Below the pieces are notes generated by a model that was not told where the DNA came from, made no database searches, and was given only the letters and a program-made list of their open reading frames with translations. A stretch of 6,992 bases of DNA from Eggerthellaceae bacterium (GTDB lineage: Bacteria > Actinomycetota > Coriobacteriia > Coriobacteriales > Eggerthellaceae): contig CAAEEV010000061.1 in the NCBI GenBank assembly GCA_900754955.1, positions 1-6,992 of the forward strand. Direction: 5' to 3'. This document shows, piece by piece, positions 1 to 5,505 of the stretch. The stretch's first letter is position 1. Each line of letters starts with the position of its first letter. A program made the translations under genes and the position numbers.

Positions 1-523
1 CCACCGTCACGCGCGCGTCCCCGAAGCCCGCCTGCACAAGCTCGCCCGAAAGCCGCGAGGGGTCTTCCCCGCCCGACGTGACGAGAAAGAGCTCACCTGC
101 GCGCTCGGCCTCGGCCACGATGTCGCACGCCACGCCGTGAACGCTCGCGAAGCGCCAATCCTGCCATGGACGCGCGAGGCGCGCGGCGAGATAAGACGCT
201 GAGCTTATGCCGGGAATGACGCGCACGTCCACCTGCGCGTCGCCGGAGAGCGCCTCCACCAGGCGGCGCGCGCCGCTGAACAGCCCCACATCGCCCGTCA
301 TCACGACCACGGCGCGCCGCCACGACGCCGCATCGGTGAGTGCGGCGACGATGTCCGCCGTCTTCACAAGCTCGCATCTCACCACGTCGGGCGGCACGTC
401 GATGCCGACAAGCGCGCGATGAGCGCCGATGACCACGTCGGCGATGTCGATCGCGTCGAGCGCCGCGCGCGAGAGCAAGTCGGGGTTTCCGGGCCCCGCC
501 CCGATGATCGTTACCTTTCGCAT
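1..523 (-). CDS. cbiE: Cobalt-precorrin-7 (C5)-methyltransferase CbiE, 5'-coding part only
   Basis: This frame is open from an ATG at 523 to the left edge (174 codons seen, no stop), so the C-terminal end lies outside the window. The visible protein starts MRKVTIIGAGPGNPDLLS, the N-terminal SAM-binding loop of the tetrapyrrole (corrin/porphyrin) methylase fold. TGDVGLFSGA (residues 76-85) is the second family motif, and the stretch at 102-130 (VIPGISSASYLAARLARPW, then a HG pair) is characteristic of CbiE. The known role is SAM-dependent C5 methylation of cobalt-precorrin-7 in the cytoplasm; the partner CbiT does C15 methylation and decarboxylation. CbiE alone is about 200 residues and CobL is a CbiE-CbiT fusion; the cut prevents telling which applies. 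A GGGAG sits 5 nt before the ATG. The start overlaps the 3' end of cbiH by 13 bp. It is the last visible gene of the operon. Confidence 0.9.
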   Translation of the reverse strand, partial: MRKVTIIGAGPGNPDLLSRAALDAIDIADVVIGAHRALVGIDVPPDVVRCELVKTADIVAALTDAASWRRAVVVMTGDVGLFSGARRLVEALSGDAQVDVRVIPGISSASYLAARLARPWQDWRFASVHGVACDIVAEAERAGELFLVTSGGEDPSRLSGELVQAGFGDARVTV

Positions 524-1254
524 GGAATCTCCCGATACCCGCGCGGCGTGACCATACGGCCGCCTACGAGCTTCGTGTCAGCGTTGCCGACGAACACGGT
601 GGTGAACATGTCGGCGTCGATCTCCCCCAGCTCGGAGAGCCTGCACACGCCCGACTGCTGCCCCTCGCGTCCGATGTTGCGTACCCAGCCGCAGAGCGTG
701 TCGGGGGCCTTCCATTCGAGCATAATCTTCGCCGCGCGCGAGAGCCTGTCGGCGCGCTTTCTGCTGCGCGGGTTGTACAAACAGATGCAGAAGTCGGCGC
801 TCGCCACGGCGGCGAGCCTGCGCTCGATAACCTCCCATGGCGTGAGCAGGTCGGAGAGCGACACGACCGCGAAGTCGTGGGCAAGCGGGGCGCCGAGCAC
901 CGCCGACCCGCTCTGAGCCGCGGTGGCCCCGGCGATAACTTCCACGTCTACATCGGGGTAGTCCTCCGCAAGCTCCAGCACGGGGCTCGCCATGCCGTAC
1001 ACGCCCGCGTCACCGCTGCACACGAGCGCCACGGCTTCTCCGCTCTGCGCGCGAGAAAGCGCCAGGCGGCACCGTTCGACCTCGTGCATCATCGGCGTCG
1101 CGAGATGCGCCGCGTCGGGCACGGCGGCGAGCGCGAGCTCCACGTATTTCGTGTACCCCACAACGATGTCGGCCGCCTCGAGCGAGCGCCGGGCCGCAAT
1201 CGTCATGCCGTCGGGGCCGCCCGGGCCGATCCCCACCACGAAGAGCTTTCCCAT
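511..1254 (-). CDS. cbiH: Cobalt-precorrin-3 C17-methyltransferase CbiH/CobJ (ring-contraction enzyme)
   Basis: Known role: the enzyme methylates C17 with SAM and drives ring contraction with delta-lactone formation, giving cobalt-precorrin-4. The tetrapyrrole methylase fold is visible: GIGPGGPDGMT (8-18), SGDAGVYGMA (80-89), LGAPLAHDF followed by SLSDLLTPW (120-140, the CobJ/CbiH signature), and YNPRSRKR (160-167). The C-terminus carries RMVTPRGY, another family hallmark. The length, 247 aa, is usual for a single-domain CbiH, with no fused CbiG or iron-sulfur domain. Two starts are possible: a GTG at 1257 and an ATG at 1254. AAGGAG lies 5 nt before the ATG but only 2 nt before the GTG, so I chose the ATG. 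The ATG overlaps the TGA of cbiG by one base (TGATG), a typical coupling arrangement. The 3' end overlaps cbiE by 13 bp. The neighbouring cbi genes make the anaerobic assignment more likely than aerobic CobJ. Confidence 0.95.
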   Translation of the reverse strand: MGKLFVVGIGPGGPDGMTIAARRSLEAADIVVGYTKYVELALAAVPDAAHLATPMMHEVERCRLALSRAQSGEAVALVCSGDAGVYGMASPVLELAEDYPDVDVEVIAGATAAQSGSAVLGAPLAHDFAVVSLSDLLTPWEVIERRLAAVASADFCICLYNPRSRKRADRLSRAAKIMLEWKAPDTLCGWVRNIGREGQQSGVCRLSELGEIDADMFTTVFVGNADTKLVGGRMVTPRGYREIPCER

Positions 1255-2387
1255 CACCGCTCCTTAAACGAAAGTTCGATAGTTACCTTGGAAAACGCGA
1301 CGGTCACGCCGCCGTGAGCGAGCTTCGGGAAGATAAGTTTGCCCCCGTCCGCGAGCGCCGCGCGCTCGCACACGTTGTCGACCCCCACCGTCGCGCGCAC
1401 GAAATCAGATGGTGAAACGCTACCTTCGACCTGCGACAACTCATCTGCGGAATACGTCGTAAGCGGGATATTGCGCGCGCGGCAGAAGGCGAGCAGACCC
1501 TCCTCGTGCGCCTTCACGTCGATCGTCGCCGCCTCGCGCACGGCCGAAGGCGAGATGTCCGCCTGCCCGCACGCGAGAAGAAACGTCTCCCCGATCGCTT
1601 CGACGCACGCACCGCGACGGCACCCTATGCCCGCAACGATGCAGGGCACGACAAGGCGAAGCGGCTCGGGCGCAGGCGCCTGCGCCCGCACGCTCGCCGG
1701 CTTCCCCGTCTCACCGGCGGGCACGAACTTGCCCGTTGTCTCCGCCGCGCAAACGAACGCACCTTCATTCGCGCCAGCAAACGGCGACACGACGATATCG
1801 GCCCGAGCGCGGTCGGACGCAATGTCAACCCCCTCAGGCGGCTGTCCCGAAATCGGCATGTCGGAATAGAGCGCCACGCGCCCGCCCGAAAGCAGCCGCG
1901 CCGACACTCGCTTGATGGCCTCGGGATTCGAAACGGCCAGCCCCGCACGGCGCGCCCACGTATCCACCGCCCACACGCCGCGGACGTCGGTCGCCGTGGT
2001 GATGACGGGGATGGCCCCTGCCGCGCGTGCCACAGTTTGCGCAAGCTCGTTCGCACCGCCCAAATGCCCCGACAAAAGCGGGACGGCAAAGCGCCCCGCC
2101 TCGTCGATCACCACAACCGCGGGATCATTTGCCTTCGAGGCGACATGCGGCGCGATCGCCCGCACGGCGATGCCCGCCGCGCCCACGAACAGAAGCGCGT
2201 CCGACGCTTCCCACGCGAGCGCCGTCCATGCGCGCAGGTCGGCCTTCCCCTCGCCGAACCCGCGCGAAACGGAAACGTTCCAGCCAGGGTCATCTTCACC
2301 TGTCTGCGCGCAATCGGAAAGCGCGCGTGCGGTGCGCTCCGCCAACGCATACCCCCTCTCAGTGAACGCTATGCAGGAAATCCTCAT
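1254..2387 (-). CDS. cbiG: Cobalt-precorrin-5A hydrolase CbiG
   Basis: CbiG opens the delta-lactone of cobalt-precorrin-5A and releases the two-carbon C20 fragment as acetaldehyde; it is diagnostic of the anaerobic pathway. All three family regions are present in this 377-aa protein. The N-terminal domain has FVGAAGIAVRAIAPHVASK (67-85) and LLSGHLGGANELA (104-116). The variable middle domain covers roughly 140-235, ending in an Ala/Pro-rich linker (about 229-243). The C-terminal domain has GIGCRRGA (253-260) and TVGVDNVCERAAL (333-345). The ATG at 2387 directly follows the TAG of cbiL with no gap (TAGATG). No good Shine-Dalgarno is visible before it, which fits translation by re-initiation after cbiL. 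The length is usual for the family and no key motif appears damaged. Confidence 0.96.
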   Translation of the reverse strand: MRISCIAFTERGYALAERTARALSDCAQTGEDDPGWNVSVSRGFGEGKADLRAWTALAWEASDALLFVGAAGIAVRAIAPHVASKANDPAVVVIDEAGRFAVPLLSGHLGGANELAQTVARAAGAIPVITTATDVRGVWAVDTWARRAGLAVSNPEAIKRVSARLLSGGRVALYSDMPISGQPPEGVDIASDRARADIVVSPFAGANEGAFVCAAETTGKFVPAGETGKPASVRAQAPAPEPLRLVVPCIVAGIGCRRGACVEAIGETFLLACGQADISPSAVREAATIDVKAHEEGLLAFCRARNIPLTTYSADELSQVEGSVSPSDFVRATVGVDNVCERAALADGGKLIFPKLAHGGVTVAFSKVTIELSFKER

Positions 2388-3077
2388 CTAGCGCACCACC
2401 ATCGTCGAGAAGTAGCTGCCCCGATCGGGCACATCGTCGAGCGAGCGGTACACGTGCTCGCCCGGAAGCCCACAGTCCTCTACGAGCTCGGCACCGTCGA
2501 AGGTGCCCTCATCGCGAAGGATGCGCTTCGTGTCCGCAAGCGAGCGGCGCGCCTTCATGACCACCTTCGTCCCCGGCCAGCCGATTGCGCGGCGCACGTC
2601 GTCGTAGCCGCCGGGCACGATGTGCAGAGGCGACGACATCTCGGGCGTGAGGTCGCGCTCGAGCGCCGCGGCGACCGCACAGAAGCTCGGCACGCCGGGA
2701 ATGGCGCGCGCCTCGAACCCGCGGGCGCGCACGTCGGGCGCTATGCGCTGGAAGGTGGCGTAGATGCTCGGGTCCCCCAGGTTCAGCAGCGCGACGTCGC
2801 GGACCGCATCCAGGTGCGCGACAAGCTCGCGAACAAGCGAGGCATGCTCGGCCGCGCGGCGCTCGACGTCGCGCGTCATCGAGAATCGCACGGGGATCAC
2901 CGTCTTGCCTGTAAGGTCGACGGCGCCGCGTACGATGTCGAGCGCGACCATGGCCCCGTCCGCCGTCTGCGGTGCGGCGATGACCGGACACGATTCGATT
3001 GTGCGGACGGCCTTGATCGTGAGCAGCTCGGGGTCGCCAGGCCCCGTGCCCACCCCGTACAGCACGCCTTTACTCAT
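2388..3077 (-). CDS. cbiL: Cobalt-precorrin-2 C20-methyltransferase CbiL/CobI
   Basis: Known role: transfers a methyl group from SAM to C20 of cobalt-precorrin-2 (cobalt-factor II), the first step after cobalt insertion. The 229-aa protein starts MSKGVLYGVGTGPGDPELLT, the classical CobI/CbiL N-terminus. Further methylase motifs are LNLGDPSIYATF (99-110) and IPGVPSFCAVAA (126-137), followed by HIVPGGYDD (152-160). An in-frame ATG 30 nt upstream (3107) would add ten residues (MQLSGNWGRR) before the conserved start. I reject it because it lies well inside cbiD and the family begins at the later Met. The ATG at 3077 overlaps the end of cbiD by 8 bp (ATGAGTAA), with only a G-rich stretch about 6 nt upstream as ribosome site. 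The stop abuts the start of cbiG. CobI in the aerobic route is closely related; the neighbouring genes favour CbiL. Confidence 0.95.
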   Translation of the reverse strand: MSKGVLYGVGTGPGDPELLTIKAVRTIESCPVIAAPQTADGAMVALDIVRGAVDLTGKTVIPVRFSMTRDVERRAAEHASLVRELVAHLDAVRDVALLNLGDPSIYATFQRIAPDVRARGFEARAIPGVPSFCAVAAALERDLTPEMSSPLHIVPGGYDDVRRAIGWPGTKVVMKARRSLADTKRILRDEGTFDGAELVEDCGLPGEHVYRSLDDVPDRGSYFSTMVVR

Positions 3078-4254
3078 ACGTCGCCCCCAATTCCCCGATA
3101 ACTGCATCGGCGCCCGACGTGCGGAAAAGCTCGCGGCGCTCGGCGTCGAACACGACCGCGGCGATGTCGCATCCGCCCGCCGCGCGGCGGCGCAACCTGT
3201 CCTCGATTGCCACAGCGAGCGAGGCGCGCGCAGCGTCCCCCACGCCGGCGGCCTCGATTACCTCGAGCGCCGCCGTGGTCGTGACCGACGACATGATATC
3301 GCGCACGGTCTTCGTGCCCGCGCCGGCCAAGGCCGCGTGGGCGGTCAGAATCTCCGCACGGCAGTCGGCGGTACGCGAATGGGTGTCCATGATGCCGCCC
3401 GCGACCTTCACCAGCTTGCCGATGTGTCCCACAAGAAGGACATTGGTAAATCCCTCGCGAACGCAGCAATCAATCGCATCGCCCACGAAGTTGGAGATGA
3501 AGACCACCGGCGCACCGTTTAGGTGGAAATGCCCCGAGATGAACTGCGCGCCGTAGTTGCCGGGCGTGAGCACGACTCCGCGCCGCCCCATAGCCGCATG
3601 CTGCCGGATCTCGAGCTCGATGCTGTCGCGCAAGGCAGCGAGGCTGCGCGGCTCGACGATGCCCGTCGTGCCCAGGATGGAGATTCCGCCCTCTATCCCC
3701 AGGTGCGGGTTGAAGGTCTTTTTGGCAAGGGCAACGCCCTCGGGTACCGAAATCGTCACAGCAATATTTCCAGAAAAGCCGTGCGCGGCGCACACCTCGC
3801 GCACCGCCGAAGTGATCATCGCGCGCGGCGTCGCGTTGATGGCGGCCGCCCCCACCGGCTGCTCGAGCCCGGGCAACGTCACGCGCCCCACGCCCACGCC
3901 GCCATCGACGGAAACTTCCGATTCGCACGCGGGCAGGCCCTTGCTGCCCGCAGCGCCCGTGCCCGACCCCGCATGTTCCACGCGCGCGTACACGAGCACG
4001 CCGTCGGTCACATCGGCATCGTCGCCTGCGTCCTTTTGCACGGCGCACTGGGCGCACCCCTCGCCGATGCATGCGTCGACCACGTCCGTCTCGACGGGCA
4101 GCCCGCCGGGGGTGACGATCGACACGCGGCCGACGGGCTTTCGTGACAAGAGCATCTCGCAGGCCGCCTTCGCCGCGAGCGCGGCGCAGCTCCCCGTGGT
4201 GTAGCCGCAGCGCAGGCGGGTCGTCCCGGTATATATGTAGTGCTCGAAGGCCAC
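3070..4254 (-). CDS. cbiD: Cobalt-precorrin-5B C1-methyltransferase CbiD
   Basis: CbiD methylates C1 of cobalt-precorrin-5B using SAM; unlike its neighbours it is not a tetrapyrrole-methylase-fold protein. The family pattern is clear in these 394 residues: LRCGYTTGSCAALAAKAA (14-31), KDAGDDADVTDG (74-85), the DGG-x-GVGRVT segment, PVGAAAIN followed by PR, FNPHLGIEGGISILGTTG, and GHIGKLVKVAGGIMDTHS. Three cysteines cluster at 62, 67 and 70 (C-x4-C-x2-C). The frame stays open to 4500 but that part lies over cbiF and looks nothing like CbiD. The best start is a GTG at 4254, one base after the cbiF stop (TAG-C-GTG), giving VAFEHYIYTG before the conserved core. GGAAGG lies about 12 nt upstream, a long spacing, so initiation probably relies on coupling to cbiF. 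The 3' end overlaps cbiL by 8 bp. Confidence 0.95.
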   Translation of the reverse strand: MAFEHYIYTGTTRLRCGYTTGSCAALAAKAACEMLLSRKPVGRVSIVTPGGLPVETDVVDACIGEGCAQCAVQKDAGDDADVTDGVLVYARVEHAGSGTGAAGSKGLPACESEVSVDGGVGVGRVTLPGLEQPVGAAAINATPRAMITSAVREVCAAHGFSGNIAVTISVPEGVALAKKTFNPHLGIEGGISILGTTGIVEPRSLAALRDSIELEIRQHAAMGRRGVVLTPGNYGAQFISGHFHLNGAPVVFISNFVGDAIDCCVREGFTNVLLVGHIGKLVKVAGGIMDTHSRTADCRAEILTAHAALAGAGTKTVRDIMSSVTTTAALEVIEAAGVGDAARASLAVAIEDRLRRRAAGGCDIAAVVFDAERRELFRTSGADAVIGELGATYE

Positions 4255-4255
4255 G

Positions 4256-5047
4256 CTAGCTACTCGCCTTCCGATACCCCGTGGCAAACGAAGGGTCGTA
4301 AAGCTTGCTGCGCTCGTACGACCCCGCTTGCGCACCGTTGTGCGCAAGCCCGCCGCGAGCTCCGAGCACGCGGCCCACCACCACGAGCGCCGTGCGGTCG
4401 ATGCCCTCTCGCGCGCCCGCATCGGCGAGCGTGCCCACTGTGCAGCGCACCACGCGCTCCTCAGGCCAGGTCGCCTTGTACACGAGCGCCGCCGGCTCAT
4501 CGGAGCTGCGGCCCGCGGCCAAAAGCTCGGCGGAAAGCTCGGCGAGCATACCCGAGCTCAGGAAGATGACCATAGTCGAGCCGCTTTCCGCCATGGTGCG
4601 CATGCCCTCGCCCGCGGGCATGGGGGTGCGCCCGGAAAGCCGCGTGATCACGACCGACTGGCTGATTCCCGGCAGCGTGTATTCCTGGCGAAGCGCCGCC
4701 GCGGCACCGCAAAAGCTCGACACGCCGGGCACCACCTCGTAGTCCACGCCGCGCGCGTCGAGTGCGTCCATCTGCTCCTGGATGGCGCCGTACAGGCACG
4801 GGTCGCCCGTGTGCAGGCGCACCACTTCCTCGCCCCGTGCATCCGCCGCGCACATCACGTCGAGCACTTCCTCCAAGGTCATGTGCGCGCTGTCGTAGAC
4901 GACGCAGGATTCCTTGCACTCAGCGAGCAGCTCGGGGTTCACAAGGCTCCCCGCCCAAACGACCACGTCGGCCGCGCGCAAAAGACGCGCCCCGCGCAGC
5001 GTGATAAGGTCGGCGGCGCCCGAGCCTGCGCCAACGATATGAATCAT
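4256..5047 (-). CDS. cbiF: Cobalt-precorrin-4 C11-methyltransferase CbiF/CobM
   Basis: Known role: SAM-dependent methylation of C11 of cobalt-precorrin-4, giving cobalt-precorrin-5A, in the cytoplasm. The 263-aa protein has the tetrapyrrole methylase motifs VGAGSGAADLITLRG (5-19), RLHTGDPCLYGAIQEQM (77-93) and VPGVSSFCGAAAA (106-118), then SVVITRLSGRTPMP, which is strongly CbiF-like. YDSAHMTLEEV (51-61) and the C-terminal YERSKLYDPSF are further CobM/CbiF hallmarks. An open frame extends up to 5191, but the extra 48 residues are unrelated to the family. The ATG at 5047 begins exactly at the conserved MIHIVGAGSG and is preceded by GGGAAGG with about 5 nt spacing, so it is the start. It is the first gene of the minus-strand operon, with a leader of roughly 150 nt. 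Its stop is one base from the cbiD start. Confidence 0.95.
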   Translation of the reverse strand: MIHIVGAGSGAADLITLRGARLLRAADVVVWAGSLVNPELLAECKESCVVYDSAHMTLEEVLDVMCAADARGEEVVRLHTGDPCLYGAIQEQMDALDARGVDYEVVPGVSSFCGAAAALRQEYTLPGISQSVVITRLSGRTPMPAGEGMRTMAESGSTMVIFLSSGMLAELSAELLAAGRSSDEPAALVYKATWPEERVVRCTVGTLADAGAREGIDRTALVVVGRVLGARGGLAHNGAQAGSYERSKLYDPSFATGYRKASS

Positions 5048-5115
5048 CCGAGCCTTCCCTTCCCGTTTCTCATCGCAACCGTTTACGCCGCCATTCGCGC
5101 AGCGGGCAAAACACG

Positions 5116-5159
5116 GCGCCTGCGGCAGCAATCGGCGCAAATACGCAGGCAGGAGGCGC
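5116..5159 (-). other. Inverted repeat in the leader of the cbi operon
   Basis: The arms GCCTGCG at 5118-5124 and CGCAGGC at 5144-5150 are perfect complements (7 bp, 19-nt loop). Outer arms GCGCC (5116-5120) and GGCGC (5155-5159) offer a competing or extending pairing. It lies in the untranslated region between the probable transcription start and cbiF. No T-run follows it on the minus strand, so it is not an obvious terminator. I found no cobalamin riboswitch signature on this strand. In a region this GC-rich the hairpin may be meaningless. Confidence 0.35.
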
Positions 5160-5178
5160 AATGCCGCCCGCCCTGGCT

Positions 5179-5207
5179 TTGACACGTTCACAAGTGCCCA
5201 CTATCAT
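5179..5207 (+). promoter_or_regulatory. Sigma70-type promoter for cbiK
   Basis: A perfect -35 hexamer TTGACA (5179-5184) is followed by exactly 17 nt and a -10 hexamer TATCAT (5202-5207; five of six match TATAAT). Transcription would begin near 5214, placing the whole riboswitch in a 5' leader of about 290 nt before cbiK. The local AT-rich stretch (about 5200-5250) stands out from the GC-rich surroundings, as expected for a promoter. The -10 overlaps the palindrome ACTATCATAGT (5200-5210), which gives TATGAT on the other strand. Confidence 0.65.
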
Positions 5208-5249
5208 AGTAAAAGTTTCGGCAACGAGCATATGACAATCGGATAAAAG

Positions 5250-5385
5250 GAAATGACCGGCGCGGCGCCCGCACAGCCCGCGCTGGCTTGCGGAGGGAAC
5301 CAGGTGGGAATCCTGGGCAAGGGACATTACTGTATAGGACGCGCGGGCGAACCGCCTCGCGCCCCAAGCCAGACTGCTTCGCCTT
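5250..5385 (+). ncRNA. Cobalamin (B12) riboswitch, variant form
   Basis: Conserved pieces of the cobalamin aptamer occur in the right order. GGGAA (5295-5299) is followed by the stem CCAGG/CCTGG (5300-5304 with 5312-5316), matching the GGGAA-n-GGTG-n-ATCC core. Then comes GGGACATTACTGTATA (5321-5336), corresponding to the CCGCnACTGT segment. Last is AAGCCAGACTGCTTCGCC (5366-5383), a divergent B12 box (consensus like AGCCAGGAGACCTGCC). Between the last two is a strong hairpin, GCGCG-GGCG / CGCC-T-CGCGC (5341-5362). The usual GCCACTG element and the large P8-P12 insert are missing, so it is a short form. The 5' limit is uncertain because I could not settle the P2/P3 pairing. It lies in the leader of cbiK, and cobalamin riboswitches normally repress when adenosyl- or methylcobalamin is bound. 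Confidence 0.8.
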
Positions 5386-5390
5386 TTCCT

Positions 5391-5405
5391 CACGGCATCG
5401 CCGTG
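5391..5405 (+). other. Small hairpin just downstream of the B12 box
   Basis: CACGGC-ATC-GCCGTG forms a perfect 6-bp stem with a 3-nt loop. It follows the B12 box by 7 nt, at the position where cobalamin riboswitches often carry the P13 stem whose loop kisses the aptamer. The 3-nt loop drawn here is too small for such a kissing contact unless the upper pairs open. It is not followed by a T-run, so I do not read it as the terminator itself. Confidence 0.45.
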
Positions 5406-5422
5406 GCGTTAGCTCCTTGTGA

Positions 5423-5446
5423 ACCCCGAGGGGTGCGCTTTTCTTT
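5423..5446 (+). terminator. Candidate intrinsic terminator (riboswitch expression platform)
   Basis: The arms ACCCC (5423-5427) and GGGGT (5430-5434) can pair; realistically the top C-G pair opens, giving ACCC/GGGT with a CGAG tetraloop. GCGC and then TTTTCTTT (5439-5446) follow. The stem is short but GC-rich and the T-rich tail is the only one in the leader. It lies about 40 nt after the B12 box and 60 nt before the cbiK start, the right place for ligand-controlled premature termination. The alternative is that cbiK is controlled at translation and this stem is incidental. Confidence 0.45.
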
Positions 5447-5470
5447 CGCTTGTGCCGACAAGCAACTGTC

Positions 5471-5500
5471 GCCGGGGGACCGGCAAACCGAGGAAAGGAA
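5471..5500 (+). promoter_or_regulatory. Hairpin and ribosome binding site before cbiK
   Basis: GCCGG-GGGA-CCGGC (5471-5484) is a perfect 5-bp stem closed by a GNRA-type tetraloop. It is followed within a few bases by the purine-rich AGGAAAGGAA (5491-5500), whose last base is 5 nt from the ATG at 5506. This strong ribosome site decides the cbiK start in favour of 5506. The hairpin leaves the Shine-Dalgarno single-stranded, so it may act as a stabilising or insulating element. Confidence 0.6.
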
Positions 5501-5505
5501 AAACC

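Noticed and set aside
1506..3101. Long plus-strand open frame of 531 codons across cbiG and cbiL.
   Set aside because: It is Arg/His/Ala-rich with no recognisable domain, lies opposite two clearly conserved genes, and is a typical high-GC antisense shadow.
4255..4500. N-terminal extension of CbiD to an ATG at 4500.
   Set aside because: It would lie over the cbiF 3' end in another frame and reads as Arg/Ala-rich shadow sequence. The CbiD core begins right after the GTG at 4254.
5048..5191. N-terminal extension of CbiF to an ATG at 5191 (48 extra residues).
   Set aside because: The extra residues do not resemble the family, whose conserved N-terminus begins exactly at the Met at 5047, and a good ribosome site precedes that Met.
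5160..5200. Possible B12-box-like segment (AAAGCCAGG on the minus strand) in the cbi operon leader.
   Set aside because: It lacks the rest of the aptamer (no GGGAA/GGTG core and no ACTGT segment upstream), so it does not support a second riboswitch.
5419..5505. N-terminal extension of CbiK from a GTG at 5419 (29 extra residues).
   Set aside because: It starts within the candidate terminator, has no ribosome site, and would place a polar stretch before the twin-arginine signal. The ATG at 5506 has a strong AGGAAAGGAA site.
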